Shown: piece by piece, positions 23,107 through 35,451 of the stretch | Layout of the letters: each line of letters begins with the position of its first letter | Numbering within the stretch: the stretch's first letter is position 1 | NCBI GenBank assembly: GCA_037349315.1 | Contig: JBAIAC010000033.1 | Span: 22,772,001-22,836,000, forward strand | DNA: 64,000 bases | DNA from: Chelydra serpentina | Taxonomy: Eukaryota > Chordata > Testudines > Chelydridae | Reading direction: 5' to 3' | Notes under the pieces: model-generated | Told to the model about the DNA's origin: nothing | Databases searched by the model: none | The model's input: the letters and a program-made list of their open reading frames with translations, nothing else | Translations under genes and position numbers: made by a program

Positions 23107-24932
23107 GTTTTTTATCCAGTTTATTTCTTCAGCTTTGAACCCAACAGCAGTTTGATTTGGGCGAGGGAGAAATTATATATAGATTACAATTGTTAATAGT
23201 GAAATACTGTGGCATTCTGGTAACACATTTGTGCTTACAGTATTTTTAAAACTTGCATCTATTTTGAATAATTTGTACTCCGATACCACAGTGGTGGATG
23301 TAGAATAAGAATCTGAAGGGAACGGAAAAAAGAGATGTTCCCAAGGAGGGACTCATGCTCCTAAATGAAGGCACTGATCATGATTTCTGGGCTATAATAG
23401 ATTAACATAGGTGAGAAAATCATTACACAAGATATGTACTGTACGCATTTCAAGCAAGAGAAGAGCTTCAGGTATTCCAGAGGACTCTAATTGTATATAC
23501 AAGTGCTTCCGTTTCTACTTTAGATTACCGTGCTATTTAGAAACAGTCTTACAAAATGTACAGTGCTCCAATCTCTTGGAGAGATCATCAGAGTATGAGT
23601 TGCTTTATCTTCCATTACTGCATTTAGTGGAGTGGACATGGAGAGGACTTGTTTTCCTCCTCTCTGATCCTTCTGCTGGAGAAGAGGATAGGTCAGATTT
23701 CTGAATTGCAAAGCGTGTATGAAATGCAAAGCCCCCAGAAGAATAGGGTTCAAATAGCTGCTTGCTTTTCTTGTGCCTAAAGCAGGCTGAGTGCTATCAA
23801 AACTAAACGTTTCAGAATTGCACCAAATATGAATTTCCAGAGAGTGCTTTAGCGTTGGCTTCGGACACATCTTCACACCATTTCTGTGTTTTTTCTCATG
23901 CTGGCCCACTGAAGCCTCTCAATGGCTGTTGTGGATGATGGGGCACATCCTGAAAAACAAAGTGCAGTAGTCATACACTGCTGTATTGTGCAGCCAAAAT
24001 CCAATCTCAAACACTTTCCACAAAGATTCTATTCCAGCTCTGGAAGAGGTGACTAGCTAATGACACACCCAAATCCACATGCATTTCCTAATCAAGTCTG
24101 TGATAACTGATGTCTCAACAACCTCCAAGCTAAGTGACTTGTCCAAGTGGCAGGTTTGGAACTCAATGATCCTAGTACAATGCCCAATACATTAGACTGC
24201 ACTGCGTCTTTATTAGGAGAGTGAGGCAATGAAGCTGAGTGACAATGGACCTGTAGCACTAAATGTTCCCTTGGATTGAACATCGAGCATGAGGCTATTT
24301 AGATAAAGAACAAAATGTCTTGTGCTTCTATTCACTGTATTTATTAGGAAGGAAGCCGTATGGTATTTAAAGAGCAGATGGACTCTCTGGAAATAACGTT
24401 GCTTGTCTTTTTCCAAATGTCAAGGACCCACCAAACCCTCAAAATATTGCATCGCTTTCCTACGATTCTTATCAAAAGGTTGAAGAATATAGCACTTCCT
24501 CCTTTCTCCAACCTCCCCTTGTTTAATATTAAGTGGTTTTGACAGGAGGGTTTCAGATTTTGAAAGACACGGTGGATTTTTGAAAGATAAGGTGGATTTT
24601 CCATGCGCTGATGCTGAGCAAATCCAAGAGCAGAAAATGCCAAACTGTCCACACAGCTCTAATGCAAAGCAGCCTGTAAAGTTCTTATCTTTCTCACTAG
24701 ATGAGCTGTACATTTCCCACATTAATCATTCCAACCTAAATGTGTTTAGTACCTTCTCTAGTGTCTGAAATCAGGAATTTTTAAAAAAACAGGCTGGAAA
24801 GGGGCTAAAGCTATGGGTTTGAGTTTGGTGGGTCAGACAATACTAACCCAAAGTGAACAAGCTATATCATTTGACTACCTCAGTTGTTGTTTAAAATTAT
24901 ATCACAGTTAACTCTTCAACACAACTCCCTCT
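23107..24932. other. Mostly unassigned; possible MIR relic and a short tandem duplication
   Basis: A MIR-like antisense phrase lies at about 24095-24205 (AGTGACTTGTCCAAGTGGCA, TTTGGAACTCAATGATCC). A two-copy tandem of about 20 bases (TTTGAAAGACACGGTGGATT and TTTGAAAGATAAGGTGGATT) lies at about 24558-24598. Frames up to 129 codons on both strands are unrecognised. Confidence 0.4.
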
Positions 24933-25797
24933 TAGGGTTGCCAACCCTCCTGGATTTGCCGGGAGTCTACTGGAATCGGCATCGATCTCCCGGTGGCTAT
25001 TGAAAGCAATCTGGGAGATTTTAATAGGCCATTAAAAGTCAGGTTGGTGGCGCAGCAGGGCTAAGGCAGGCTCCCTGCCAGCCACGCAGAGCCAGGGCAG
25101 GTATGTCTGACTCCTAGGCTCAGGGGTGGCCAGGGAGTCTCTGTGTGCTGCCCCAAGCGCCAACTCCGCAGCTCCCATTGGCTGGGAACCGCAGCCAATG
25201 GGAGCTGCGGGGCAGTACCTGCAAGCAGGGGCAGTGTGCAAAGCCACCTGGCCACCCCTGAGCCTAGGAGCCAGAGGGACACGCTGGTCGCTTCTGGGAG
25301 CTGCCTGAGGTAAGCGCCGCCTGGCTGGAGCCCACATCCCTCAACCCCTCCCGCGCCCCAGCCCTGAGCCCACTCCTGCACCCAAACTCCCTCCCAGAGC
25401 CAGCCCACTGAGCCCCCTCCTGCACACCGAACCCCTCAGCCCCAGCCAGGAGCCCCCTTCTGCATGCCGAACCCCTTGGCTCCAGCCCCACCCCCGAGCC
25501 CACACCCCCAGCTGGAGCCCTCACCTCCTCCTGCACCCCTAACCCTTGCCCCAGAACCCCCTCCCACACCCTGAACCCCTCATTTCTGGCCCCACCCCGG
25601 AGCCCGCACCCCCTCCTGTACCCTAACCCTCTGCCCCAGTGAGTGGGGTGGGGGAGAGTGAGTGATGGAGGGAGGGGGGATGGAATGAACAGGGAGCAGG
25701 GAGAAGGGGCAGAGCAGGGGCATGGCCTCTGAGAATGTGGGGTAGGGGACAGGGCAAGGGTGTTTGAGTGTGTGCGATTAGGAGGTTGGCAACCCTG
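24933..25797. mobile_element. GC-rich 865-bp element with inverted ends
   Basis: The left end TAGGGTTGCCAACCCTCC and the right end AGGTTGGCAACCCTG are inverted complements over about 13 bases. Inside: a paired block CCCATTGGCTGGGAACCGCA / GCAGCCAATGGGAGCTGCGG near 25165-25215, then a C-rich mini-repeat (variants of GAGCCCCCTCCTGCACACCG) over about 25330-25620. Frames up to 115 codons on both strands follow from the C/G bias. No clean target duplication, so the superfamily is open; the ends would suit a hAT-type element. A relic of the same family lies at 11605-11850. Confidence 0.6.
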
Positions 25798-27481
25798 CCC
25801 TCCTTACTTTCCTCAAAAAGGGTTACAAATAATCAGGGGATTGATTGGTGAGATCTCCTTTTCTAATGTCTGAGTATAGAGTGGTGTGTTTTGTTTTGTT
25901 TTGTTTTTTTTAACTACTTCGGGACCTAGATTTGGAAGAGATCTCCTGGGTCAAAAGACAACCTTTGTCATGTAATAAAACTTGAAAATGTTATTCCCTT
26001 TATGAGAGATTTCATAAACAGTCTAGTGAAAAACCAAGCTTATTATGTATAGGTGTCTGGGGGCTTAATCCGCAGTTGGTATCTTAAGGAACGCAGACAC
26101 TTTCCTTTGTCCTTTCCTATCCTAATACCAACAGGGTTAAGTATTTCTGGAGGCAGTTAGCATCTGGCACCCAGACTTTTTAATAAGCTAGAAACAAGAT
26201 TGGAGGAGTGGGGTGAGTGCCAAAATGTCTAGGTTACTTTTGAACCACCCACAGCAATTACTTGAGGTGGTTTGTCCTATTGTTGGTCTAAAATATGTTT
26301 TTCTTCTCCAGGTATTTTTTGTGTGTGGGAATTTCAAATGGACTTAAACTATGTTGACAAGCCATTTGAACTGCAATCTGTTTTAACGGTTCCATTTAAA
26401 ACGAAGTGTCCTGTGTTCTGATTCTCAGTTATCCACACCTCCCATTTGCATGGTACACATTGCAATGGTCGATGAACCTCGAAATAATCAGGTGATGAGA
26501 TTCAGCCTTTTAAAAAATGTTTTTGTTTATGCAACTGAGAACCTTATTGCATGGGCTATGACCAGGCACAGTACAGGTGGGCACTGTGAACAAAGCTTCC
26601 CACAGCATAGCTGTATCAATGCGCCCCATGCTAAACTGTCATTTTTCCATACTCAACTATCTGCTTTCAGTCTGAATTACTTTTGTTTTATGTTAATATC
26701 TTAGGCTGTGATCTCTGCTCAGCACAGTAGGGAGAGAGAGGTGAAAGGGAGCTGGTAAAGCTGCCACACTCTCTATCCATCCCTGGCATAGGTTAGAAAA
26801 GCTAATCTGCTCCATCTGGCAGTGGTTCCCCAAGGGCTGAATGCCAGTTGAGGATAGCCACAGCACACCATGATCTGGACACATTCCTCTCCATTCTTAG
26901 AGTCCCTGTGGCCACCAGACTATAAGTAAAGGTGGTGTAGGAAGTGGCTATACTGGTTGGTTGCCCCCTGGGGTGGTCTCTATGCTAGGAATATGCCCAG
27001 AAGCTGACTTGGTGCAAAGGGGACTGAGTAGGCATCACTATGGTAAGTACATTCAGCTTAAGGAAAAAACAAAGAAGGGAACAAAAAGTAAAGGCTTCAT
27101 GAGAGATTTCAATGATATGTGCTTGGCTATTTCATCCACAGATCAAAGCAGAGTAAGTTTCATGACTTCTGCTTTACAAATAGGGAAATTGAGGAACATA
27201 GCATGTCTCTCTCCTCTGTGTAAGCAGTTGCAATTTAGAGAACAAAATAGCAGCTGTCTCTAAATCAGGCAAAAAGTAAGAATTAAACAATATCAAGTTA
27301 TTGCTTTTTTAAACTATGTACACCACAGGTTACAGCTCTCATTTCTATCTTGGACCTTCTCCTGTACCAATTGTATAATATTATGCTAGTTTTGCAATAT
27401 ATGCAGTGTCTGCAGGAGGAAAGGCTGGATATTGAGGAACATCAAAGACATTTAACTGGTTGTCTGAGCTGTACCCAGACA
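25798..27481. other. No recognised gene
   Basis: AT-rich DNA with a TTTTG-repeat at about 25890-25908. A weak MIR-like antisense phrase lies near 27168-27205 (TTTACAAATAGGGAAATTGA). Frames up to 100 codons (26961-27263) are not recognisable. Confidence 0.4.
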
Positions 27482-27675
27482 GGGGGGGGAGAGGGATAGC
27501 TCAGTGGTTTGAGCATTGGCCTGCTAAACCCAGGGTTGTGAGTTCAATCCTTGAGGGGGCCATTTAGGGATCTGGGGCAAAAATTGGAGATTGGTCCTGC
27601 TTTGAGCAATGGGTTGGACTAGATGACCTCCTAAGGTCCCTTCCAACCCTGATATTCTATGATTCTGTTCTATGA
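27482..27675 (+). mobile_element. Cry-type SINE, copy 2
   Basis: Same order as the copy at 1004-1193: G-run, A box TAGCTCAGTGGTTTGAGCA, B box GAGTTCAATCC, body GGGGCAAAAATTGGAGATTG, CR1-like tail GACTAGATGACCTCCTAAGG and a disturbed terminal ATTCTATGATTCTGTTC. The B box is closer to the consensus than in copy 1. It lies just upstream of an antisense CR1 fragment. Confidence 0.88.
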
Positions 27676-27689
27676 ATATTAAAATCTGG

Positions 27690-28115
27690 CCCTGCGAACA
27701 GTCAGTTCTTATGCTCCAGGGAATAAACTGATCATTTGTAGAGGAAGAAATTTGTCCTCTTTTGACTACTGCTATGCACTGAGCAGATGTTTTCAATGAT
27801 GTGTCCACACTGATGCTAAGATCTTTATCCTGAGTAGCTACGGTTAACTTAGAACCCAGCAATGCTAGTGAGTAATTTAAATTGTTCCATTCACTTGTCT
27901 ACACTATATTTAATCTGTTATGCTGCCCAGTCACCTAGGTATTTAGGTTCTCCTGAATTTTCTCAGTCTACTGTAGTTCTGACTAATTTAAATAATGTAT
28001 AATCCACATACTTTGCTAATATCACTGTTTATATTACTAATAAATAGAATTAAACACTTGCCCCAGTACAGAACATTGGGGCACCTCACTATTAACCTGC
28101 ATCCATGTCAAAAGG
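27690..28115 (-). mobile_element. CR1 LINE 3' region, antisense
   Basis: Reads as antisense CR1 3' sequence: AGATGTTTTCAATGATGTGT, TAAGATCTTTATCCTGAGTA, TGCCCAGTCACCTAGGTATT, and ACATTGGGGCACCTCACTAT. These occur in the order expected of CR1 3' ends. Diverged, with no open frame of the reverse transcriptase. Confidence 0.7.
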
Positions 28116-29296
28116 GGCATTCATTTTTATTCTTCTCTAAGGACTTGTCTACATGGGAACTGGAATGGAAAGAAGTAAATTGGTTGCAATTCACACTTGT
28201 AGTTATTATGGTGCAAATCTGTGCATGGACACTTTTTTTAACAGGAAAAAGTGTGCCCTACTTTGATATAATTTAAGTGGATAAAAAAATTAACTTATTT
28301 TGGTTCCAGATACTGTATAGACAAGCATTAAGAAACCTGGAAAAAAGTGCAAGGTATATTCTTTCAGTTCTTTACTGAAGCAATTTAGAAACACATTCGT
28401 GGAAATTCATTTGGTGAAATATTTTTCCAGTGGCTGTTCTAGAATTAAAATGTTCGTTCTTTCACATTTTAGTGAATAATTTCACATTGGAGTTTAGTTT
28501 TGAGGACTCTGAGTACTCCTGTAGGTCATTCAGCTGCTTAACAATATCAGGACTTACATTAAATGGTAGCAAGGACTAACAGCACTAAGGGGTTAACTTT
28601 TTTGTTGTTTCTTCATGACAGGGTTCCTAAAGGTAAAATATGCTATATTATTTCTTCCTATGTAACTTTTTGCTCAAGCCAATGTATGCTCCTAGTGTTC
28701 CACTGCATACAAGGGTCTGTAAGGGAAATATCATACAGTCTGACAACTTGGCAACCTCCATTAAGAGCTTTTTTGCTGTAGGCATGAAAAATCAATCCTG
28801 TGAGATCACCTTACTGCTTTGGCTGACTGGAAGCAGCAATGAAAAGAACTGCAACCATTATCAACTCCTAATGCTGAAAAGACCATCAGTGCCAACTCCT
28901 CCTGTAACTATTGAAACAAACCACTTATTTGCTTGTTAGTTCTAGCATATTCTTAGCTGTGATTATGCAGATATAGGGGCCAGATTCTGCTCTTAATATA
29001 AATTTGAAGTAACTCTAGTAGACTTTCATTGGTGTACTTGGGACCATAATTTGGCTTATTTTAACTAGATTTTTCGTGTTCATTGTCGCACTTTAAATGG
29101 AACTGACATGTAATTGGAATTGACAGTTAGCCGGTCCTTGGACTTTAGAATGATGTCCTACAAGGTTTGTAAGTGATGCAGAGATGCCAAGGGTTGGCTG
29201 TCCTTAAGAGTGAGATTTACAGCCCCAATGAGTGAGATTCAAGGCCAAAGACTTTCCCAGTGGTGGGTTTGGTCATTGCTTAAGGATGATTTAGTT
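28116..29296. other. No recognised gene; weak ancient-repeat phrase
   Basis: AT-rich. At about 28975-29050 the phrase GGGGCCAGATTCTGCTCTTA followed by ...ACTTTCATTGG resembles the old palindromic family at 47132-47219. A sequence rich in GAGTGAGA lies at about 29205-29245 and recurs at 30815-30905, on the two sides of the hAT relic. Confidence 0.35.
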
Positions 29297-29380
29297 GGTG
29301 TTGGTCCTGCTTTGAGCAGGGGATTGGACTAGATGACCTCCTGAGGTCTCTCCCTACCCTAATATTCTATGATTCTATGA
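29297..29380 (+). mobile_element. CR1/SINE 3' tail fragment
   Basis: Contains GGTCCTGCTTTGAGCAGG, GGACTAGATGACCTCCTGAG and ends TATTCTATGATTCTATGA. This 3' end is shared by Cry SINEs and CR1, and with no 5' part present the source cannot be decided. Confidence 0.8.
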
Positions 29381-30120
29381 TTATGTCAGGGGCTTTCATC
29401 TTTGGTCCTTTAGTCCAGGTTTTTAATCTAATCAACACTGAACAATTTGTTTTAAAATGTACACTGCTTAATATTGCATATGAAACACTTAAATGTCCTA
29501 ATTAATACTAAAGTCTAGGACACGTGATAATTCTATATGCAATGCAAACCAGTGGATTTTAATAAAAACAATTATTTGCTGGTGAGATCAAAAACCTGGA
29601 TGGTTGGAGATCCTTGAGGACCAGAGTTGTTTACTCCTAGTGTAGGCGCACAATCAGTGAATGGAACAAAACAAATGTTCAAAAATAAACTGTTTATATA
29701 AACCTAATAAAAAAGAAAACTGTTTTATCAATACAGCCATGTTTATTTTGCATATCATCTTGTCATAGTGATCATCCATTTGAAAAACAATTTACAGTAC
29801 AAATTATTTGGTTTGCATATTATTGCTCATATTACATTTACAACAAACCAAAATAAAGTAATCAAATTTCAAAATAAATGCAAAATAAATTAACTGAAAT
29901 TAAAATAAAACGCAACCAAACAATACATTAAATGGATGTAAAAATAAATAAAGTAATTAAAATGGAATTTAATTAATTTGAAGCTAACAATCCATAGATA
30001 AAGGAGTCAGATTCTACATTTCTTTTAATATCTAATTTGGTTTCACATTTTATTCATGCGCTTTGTTATATTGCCACGTGGCCCCCTTGTCTGTCTTTTT
30101 TTTTTTTTCTTTTTTTTTTT

Positions 30121-30740
30121 CTTTACTTCTTTTGGTGGCTCAAACTTGAGACATAGCTGAAGATTAGCCAGCTTCCCTTGGATAATAGAGGACTGTCCCA
30201 TCTAGTCCAAGGTTTGGTCTGAATAGTGTCTTAGTCTTTCGAACAAGACTGAACACTCTCTCTTCTTCTGCATGCAAGTGGGATAAGACTAAGACAAGCC
30301 TGGCAACCCTGATTGGAACTTGAGAAGACCACGAGGGCTTTTGACATTGCTAAGATATGCCCACACAGTGTCCATCCTGTATTGCACAGTGTATCTGTGT
30401 CAGTTTGTAGTGCTGCCTCATCCCCTACACACTGTGGGATGTCTGATTTCTGCATCAACTGGTAATCAACTCCTATTGTAGCTTCTCTATCTCAGGTAGA
30501 GATTGAACATGTGCTGGTATCTGCCAAAAAAGTACTCCACCTGTTCAAACGTGTAGTTTCCCCTAATATCAAAGTTTACAATGCTGCCATCTTTAACATT
30601 TCATCATTCAAAGGTTGCCTTGCACATGCATACTTGGCTACGCTAATGTAGAATACTCTGGCTGAACAAAGGAACTTGTCTTTTGCAACAGGACTAATAT
30701 CCCCTTGCTCTTCCAATTCCTATACAACCTATTTTGTGAC
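30121..30740 (-). pseudogene. Decayed hAT-type transposase, C-terminal part
   Basis: The minus strand retains about 200 codons of a transposase C-terminus spread over more than one frame. Recognisable blocks in order: SPVAKDKFLCSARVFYISVA, YACARQPLNDEMLKMA, then FDIRGNYTFEQVEYFFGRY, then HAEEERVFSLVRKTKTLFRP (codons ending at 30274 downward), and finally LCLKFEPPKE (30121-30150). The HAEEERVF...RKTKT...FRPNL string is the dimerisation segment at the C-terminus of hAT transposases. Stops (a TAG after the VEYFF block, a TAA after GTVLYYPREAG) and frame changes make it non-functional. The upstream DDE core and zinc finger were not found, so only the distal part of the gene survives. Confidence 0.7.
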
Positions 30741-31332
30741 CAAAGCTATAAATACTGTCTGTCCCTTTCAGTGCCTGAGTAAAAAAGATTTTAAATCTTT
30801 ATATATTTACTCAAAATGAGTGAGATAAATTTAGGAATGTGTGTGAGAGTGAGGTAGATTGCTAATGAGTGAGTCTCACACCCGATGAGTGAGACTTGAC
30901 TTGATGGTGCGAAGGTTTTCTAACACAACTAGGAAACCTCATTTGCTGCTGTGCTGGTTTTTTCCCCCCCTGAATTTGTTTTATGGTCAAGCAGTGAGAA
31001 CTTTGTGCTTAAAAGCTGTTATTTGTATAGAACTTCATGCAACCCCTCAACCCTTTAAAAACTATATTACATCAAGTAAATGGGATGCTGTTTAACCTAA
31101 AATTCTTTCCTTTTCCCTTCCCTTTCACTTGTGTATTATTTTGCATTATATAGCTACACCCACTAAACAGGACCGTACTAGCATTATTCTGCCAAAGTGA
31201 AGACTGTGGTGGCTTTGGGAGGATTTTGACCTTTGGAGTCTCTCAAACTCTTTCCTTGGAGAAGCAATAAGAGAGCTGTGTTAAAGCACAAATCTGAGCC
31301 CTCTGTCTCCTTCCTCTCAACTTACTTTTTCC

Positions 31333-32150
31333 GGTTTCAGAGTAGCAGCCGCGTTAGTCTGTGTCAGCAAAAAGAAAAGGAATACTCATGGCACCTGAGA
31401 GACTAACACATTTATTTCAGAATAAGCTTTCATGGACTACAGTCCGCTTCGTCGGATGCATAGAATGGAACATACAGTAGGAGGATATTTATACATTCAG
31501 AGAAACATGAAAAGGTGGAAGTAACCGTACCAACTGTAAAAGGTTAATTAATTGAAAGGAACTGTTATCAGCAGGGGAAAGAAACTTTTGAAGTGATAAT
31601 CAAGATGGCCCATTACGGACAGTTGACACAAAGGTGTTAAGGGTACTTACTAAGATACTAAACTAGGGGAAATAGATTCAATTAACTTAATGACCGAGCC
31701 ATTCCCAGTCTCTGTTCAAACCTAAGGTAATGGTATCTAGTTTGCATATTAATTCTAGTTCAGTAGCTTCTCACTGGAGTCTGTTTTTGAAGTTTTTCTG
31801 TTGCAAAATTACCACCTTTAAGTCTGTCACTGAGTGATTAGAGAGGTTGAAGTGTTCTCCTATTGGCTTTTGAATGTTATGATTCCTGATGTCAGATTTG
31901 TGTCCATTTATTCTTTTGTGTAGAGACTGTCCAGTTTGGCCAATGTACATGGCAGAGGGGCATTGCTGGCACGTGATGGCATATATCACATTGGTAGATG
32001 TGCAGGTGAATGAGCCCCTGATGGTGTGGCTGATGTGATTAGGTCCTATGATGGTGTCACTTTAATAGATATGTGGACAGAGTTTGCATCGGGCTTTGTT
32101 GCAAGGATAGGTTCCTGGGTTAGTGTTTTTGTTGTATGGTGTGTGGCTGC
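31333..32150 (-). pseudogene. Penelope-like element, GIY-YIG endonuclease relic and 3' end
   Basis: On the minus strand a frame from about 32140 to 31771 encodes the end of a Penelope-like retroelement: YPCNKARCKLCPHIY, a stop (TAA, 32062-32064), then SHTIRGSFTCTSTNVIYAIT, CQQCPSAMYIGQTGQSL, HKRINGHKSDIRN. VIYAI...MYIGQTG is the GIY-YIG nuclease core, and the CxxC just before it and the following R and H are typical of vertebrate Penelope nucleases. A second stop (TGA, 31771-31773) falls before the last conserved segment, which reads on as EATELELICKLDTITLGLNR to a natural-looking stop. The non-coding 3' tail runs to 31333. The reverse transcriptase is missing (5' truncation). Penelope elements encode RT plus this nuclease for target-primed insertion. 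Confidence 0.85.
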
Positions 32151-35100
32151 CACTGTACAGGACCAAAACATCTTTGTTTTAATCTTGTTTTACTCAGGAT
32201 TCTGGTGAGCTGTTCATTGGGAAATCAAGCTCTTGACAAGCCACCAGGGTTTGGTTCACCTGGAAAAGCGTGGGAACACGCTGGGTAACTGTGTTTGACC
32301 CCTTCTTCAACATAAGAGCATGGAGAGTTGTGTGCAGAAGGTACTACTCTGAGATCTTAGTGGAACAAACCCTATCCTTATTTACTTTCAGGAATTTTTT
32401 TAAGACAAAGAGGTGCATGAAGTATTAGAGGTCCATGGAGCACATGCTGATGGAGACTTGGTTGCTTGCCCACTGTTTGTTCAGAAGGTACATTGCTTTA
32501 AAGACAGTTTAAAAACACACACAGTTATTTCTATAATGCAATGTATTACTTTTCCATGTAAGCAATTGCTGTGGTTATTTCTCAGGAATGTTATGGAATT
32601 ACAAAAGTGTGTGTGTCTGTCTGTGAGACAATTTTAATATAAAGTTGTGATGTGTACTATTAATAAAGCAAAGTTTCCCAAACTTAAGTTGTAAAATCAA
32701 TATTTGGACTATTTACATCTCATAAAGAATAGCCAAGTTTTAAGAATGCAGTATGTAGTGTCTTGGAGTCAGTTTCACAATTTCTGAGCTGTCTTCTTTT
32801 GCAAATGACTTCAGCAACATGGTCTCTAGGTTGATGAGCGATTTTGGAGAGCTGGTCCTCTTATATGAAGAGTTTTTTTCTAAGTAGTCACTGCTTTGGT
32901 ATGAATGGATCTTAAATTCTAATTTAAACTGAGTTCCAAGATGATATAGCTTTCGGAAGGGGCTTGTTACATTTTCCCATCACAAAGAGCAACCATGTAC
33001 TTTGTCTGAAATGACTTAATTTTAGATTAAAGAAAACGAAGGAAACCAGAACATCTCTCTCACGAAGATGTTCGTATATGTCTTCTCCAGAGTTGCTGAA
33101 TCTTGCAGTTGTATTGTGAGTCTCATGATATTTGGTGTTTTCCTTAAGAATCCGGATCCTGGAGTCATGAGATTGTCAGAATCTTGGTTTTCATTTTGGT
33201 AAAAGTATGGTTTTTTGCCTTTATGATTATCAGGAAAAGGCTGAAAATGTGAACCCTGAGTGTTCAAAAAACAGAAGGCACTATAAGAACCCCAATTTAT
33301 TTTCAAAAGCCCATGATTTTTAAACTAATCTCATGCAAATTAGAATGTCCTTAGCTGCAGGCACATTATTCCAATCATGGTCCTCTCTTGAGAAAAGACA
33401 GCCAAACTGGACTGGATTGTATTCAAATGTCTTCTGGGAACTACATTGAAACCACTAAGCCTCTCTCACTTTTGACCTAAGCTAAAGTTGAATGTACATT
33501 TCTGGAGGCAAGAGGGGAGTAGTGTGTTTTCAAAACACTTGAACTAGACAGCCTGCAAGCAAGACAGGCTGAACGGTTTCTATGAGGAGCTATTGTCATA
33601 CCATAACGATGATTTGTAAAGTAGTTTATTATTATGATTTCAAAAAAGACAAAGTCAAAACTGACAAATATCCATGCTTGAGGACTGTGGACCAATGTGT
33701 TCATTTTTATAACTGCTTTCAGACAACATTCTAAAGTGTTCCCTATTGTATCATCTAGCTGTCTTTTTTTTGGTTTGGATTTGTTTCCCACTTTGGCTGC
33801 AGTGATTTGAAGTTAATGGAAATGCAATACTTATGAAAATATTCCATGTCTGAACTTAACTGTAGCACTCTTCCCAGACTATAATAGCACAGTCCGGGGG
33901 GGAGGGGAGAAGTATGTTTGTTTCTGATGTGCTGCAGGTTGTTTAGAGAAGTACTAGCCATCAAATACTTTCCCCACAGGTCCCTCCAACATACCATGGA
34001 ATCACAAATATATGGCTGAAGACTCTGAATTGTGTCACTAGACTTCATTGCTAGAAAAAAAAAAATCTGTCATAAAGTGAAGGTTTTGTGACCATGCAGA
34101 TTTCCATTTGCGATCTCCTGTGTCGATGTGGATGTATTGAATTTCCAGCAAAACTTTTTTTCTTTGGAAAAATCAGTATTGCAGATGGTCTTTTTTATTA
34201 CTTTTTAAAGAATATTTAGCCAATTTATAGTTTAGTTTCCCAGTTAAACTGCACTGTTAGGAAAGGCTAGTTTTTCATTATCCAGCTGTTCCAACTGTGA
34301 TCCTTTATAATGTTCCCAAATTCCAGATGAGCACAACATGTATGGTTTTGTTTATGAGGAATAATAATGACATCCCCATATGATAAATGCAAATTGTGAC
34401 TAATTTAGTATGGGTAATATAAAAGAATTCACTTACCTTTTTTGAGGCCCCCCCCCCTTATGTTACCTGACACTTCTTGGAGTGTTCTGAAGATTTCTTT
34501 AAATATAAAAATACAATGTCACCAACAAAGAAAGTTTTAGGTTTGTCTGAACACTGCAGGCAACCAGTTGATGTCATGTGAAAGAATAATGGTCATCAGC
34601 CAAACTCTTTAGATAGCCAATTTCAAAAGAGCTGAGTCAGTGTACTGTCAAAGTTCTTTGAGTTGTGTTTTCTATGGTAAGATTGATACTACTGCAAGAA
34701 CATCAGATGGCAGATAGTGCTATATCTCATTCTAATGTCAAAATATGCTACAGTGAGTTGTAGTATAAACATGTCAGGGCAATTTTGTCTGACAGACCCT
34801 TTCTGTCCCTTTGTCTGACAGACCCTTAACTCCTGGACAATTTTAAGAACTTTTATTTAAGCCAAGGGGAATTACTGTAAATCTTCACTTAAAAAGTTGC
34901 AAGCTATGCTACAATCACACTGACAACAACTTGAAAGACTATAAACAAAAACACAAACACAACGTAACAGGAAATAATTGGTGGTTTTCTAAGTGGTAAG
35001 CAGGAAAAGGAAACTATGAAAACAAACTAAGGATTTGATTATAAGTTTTGTCATTAAGTGCGAATAGCTAATGTGTTTGAACTTGATCTTCTAGATTTGT

Positions 35101-35451
35101 AAATGGAAGCTATTTGGCAAACAAAATTTCCCATTTGGAAAATGTTATTGATTTTTCAATTGTTTTGTTTCATGCACCCCACAAATTGACATGAAACAGT
35201 ACCAAAATTCTGTTAGAGCTTTAGCACACTGAGAACTCCGTGTAGCCAAAGGAGTCATTAGCTACCCTTAACAAGTGCAAATAGGAGAGTTCACATTCCT
35301 GACCTGGCAGTCTGTTTTGGAAACCAACCAACCTGCTTCTTGGCAGGCTGTCCGGTAGGACAGCTGGACCTCCCTATCATGAGCCGTGAAACTCCCAAAT
35401 TGGATAGAACCTTCCCTGCATCAGCAGATACCCTTGGTAAATATTACAAGT
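32151..35451. other. Long stretch without a recognised gene
   Basis: AT-rich, 3.3 kb. A two-copy tandem repeat (TTTGTCTGACAGACCCTT, period about 26) lies at 34784-34828. C-run near 34449-34457. Frames up to 104 codons (33477-33791) are unrecognised. Confidence 0.4.

Noticed and set aside
25032..25569. Overlapping Gly/Ala/Pro-rich frames of 100-115 codons on the minus strand
   Set aside because: They arise from the C-rich mini-repeat and GC bias of the element at 24933-25797.
34784..34828. Two spaced near-identical repeats suggesting a CRISPR-like array
   Set aside because: Only two units with a spacer of a few bases, in vertebrate DNA; a simple tandem duplication.
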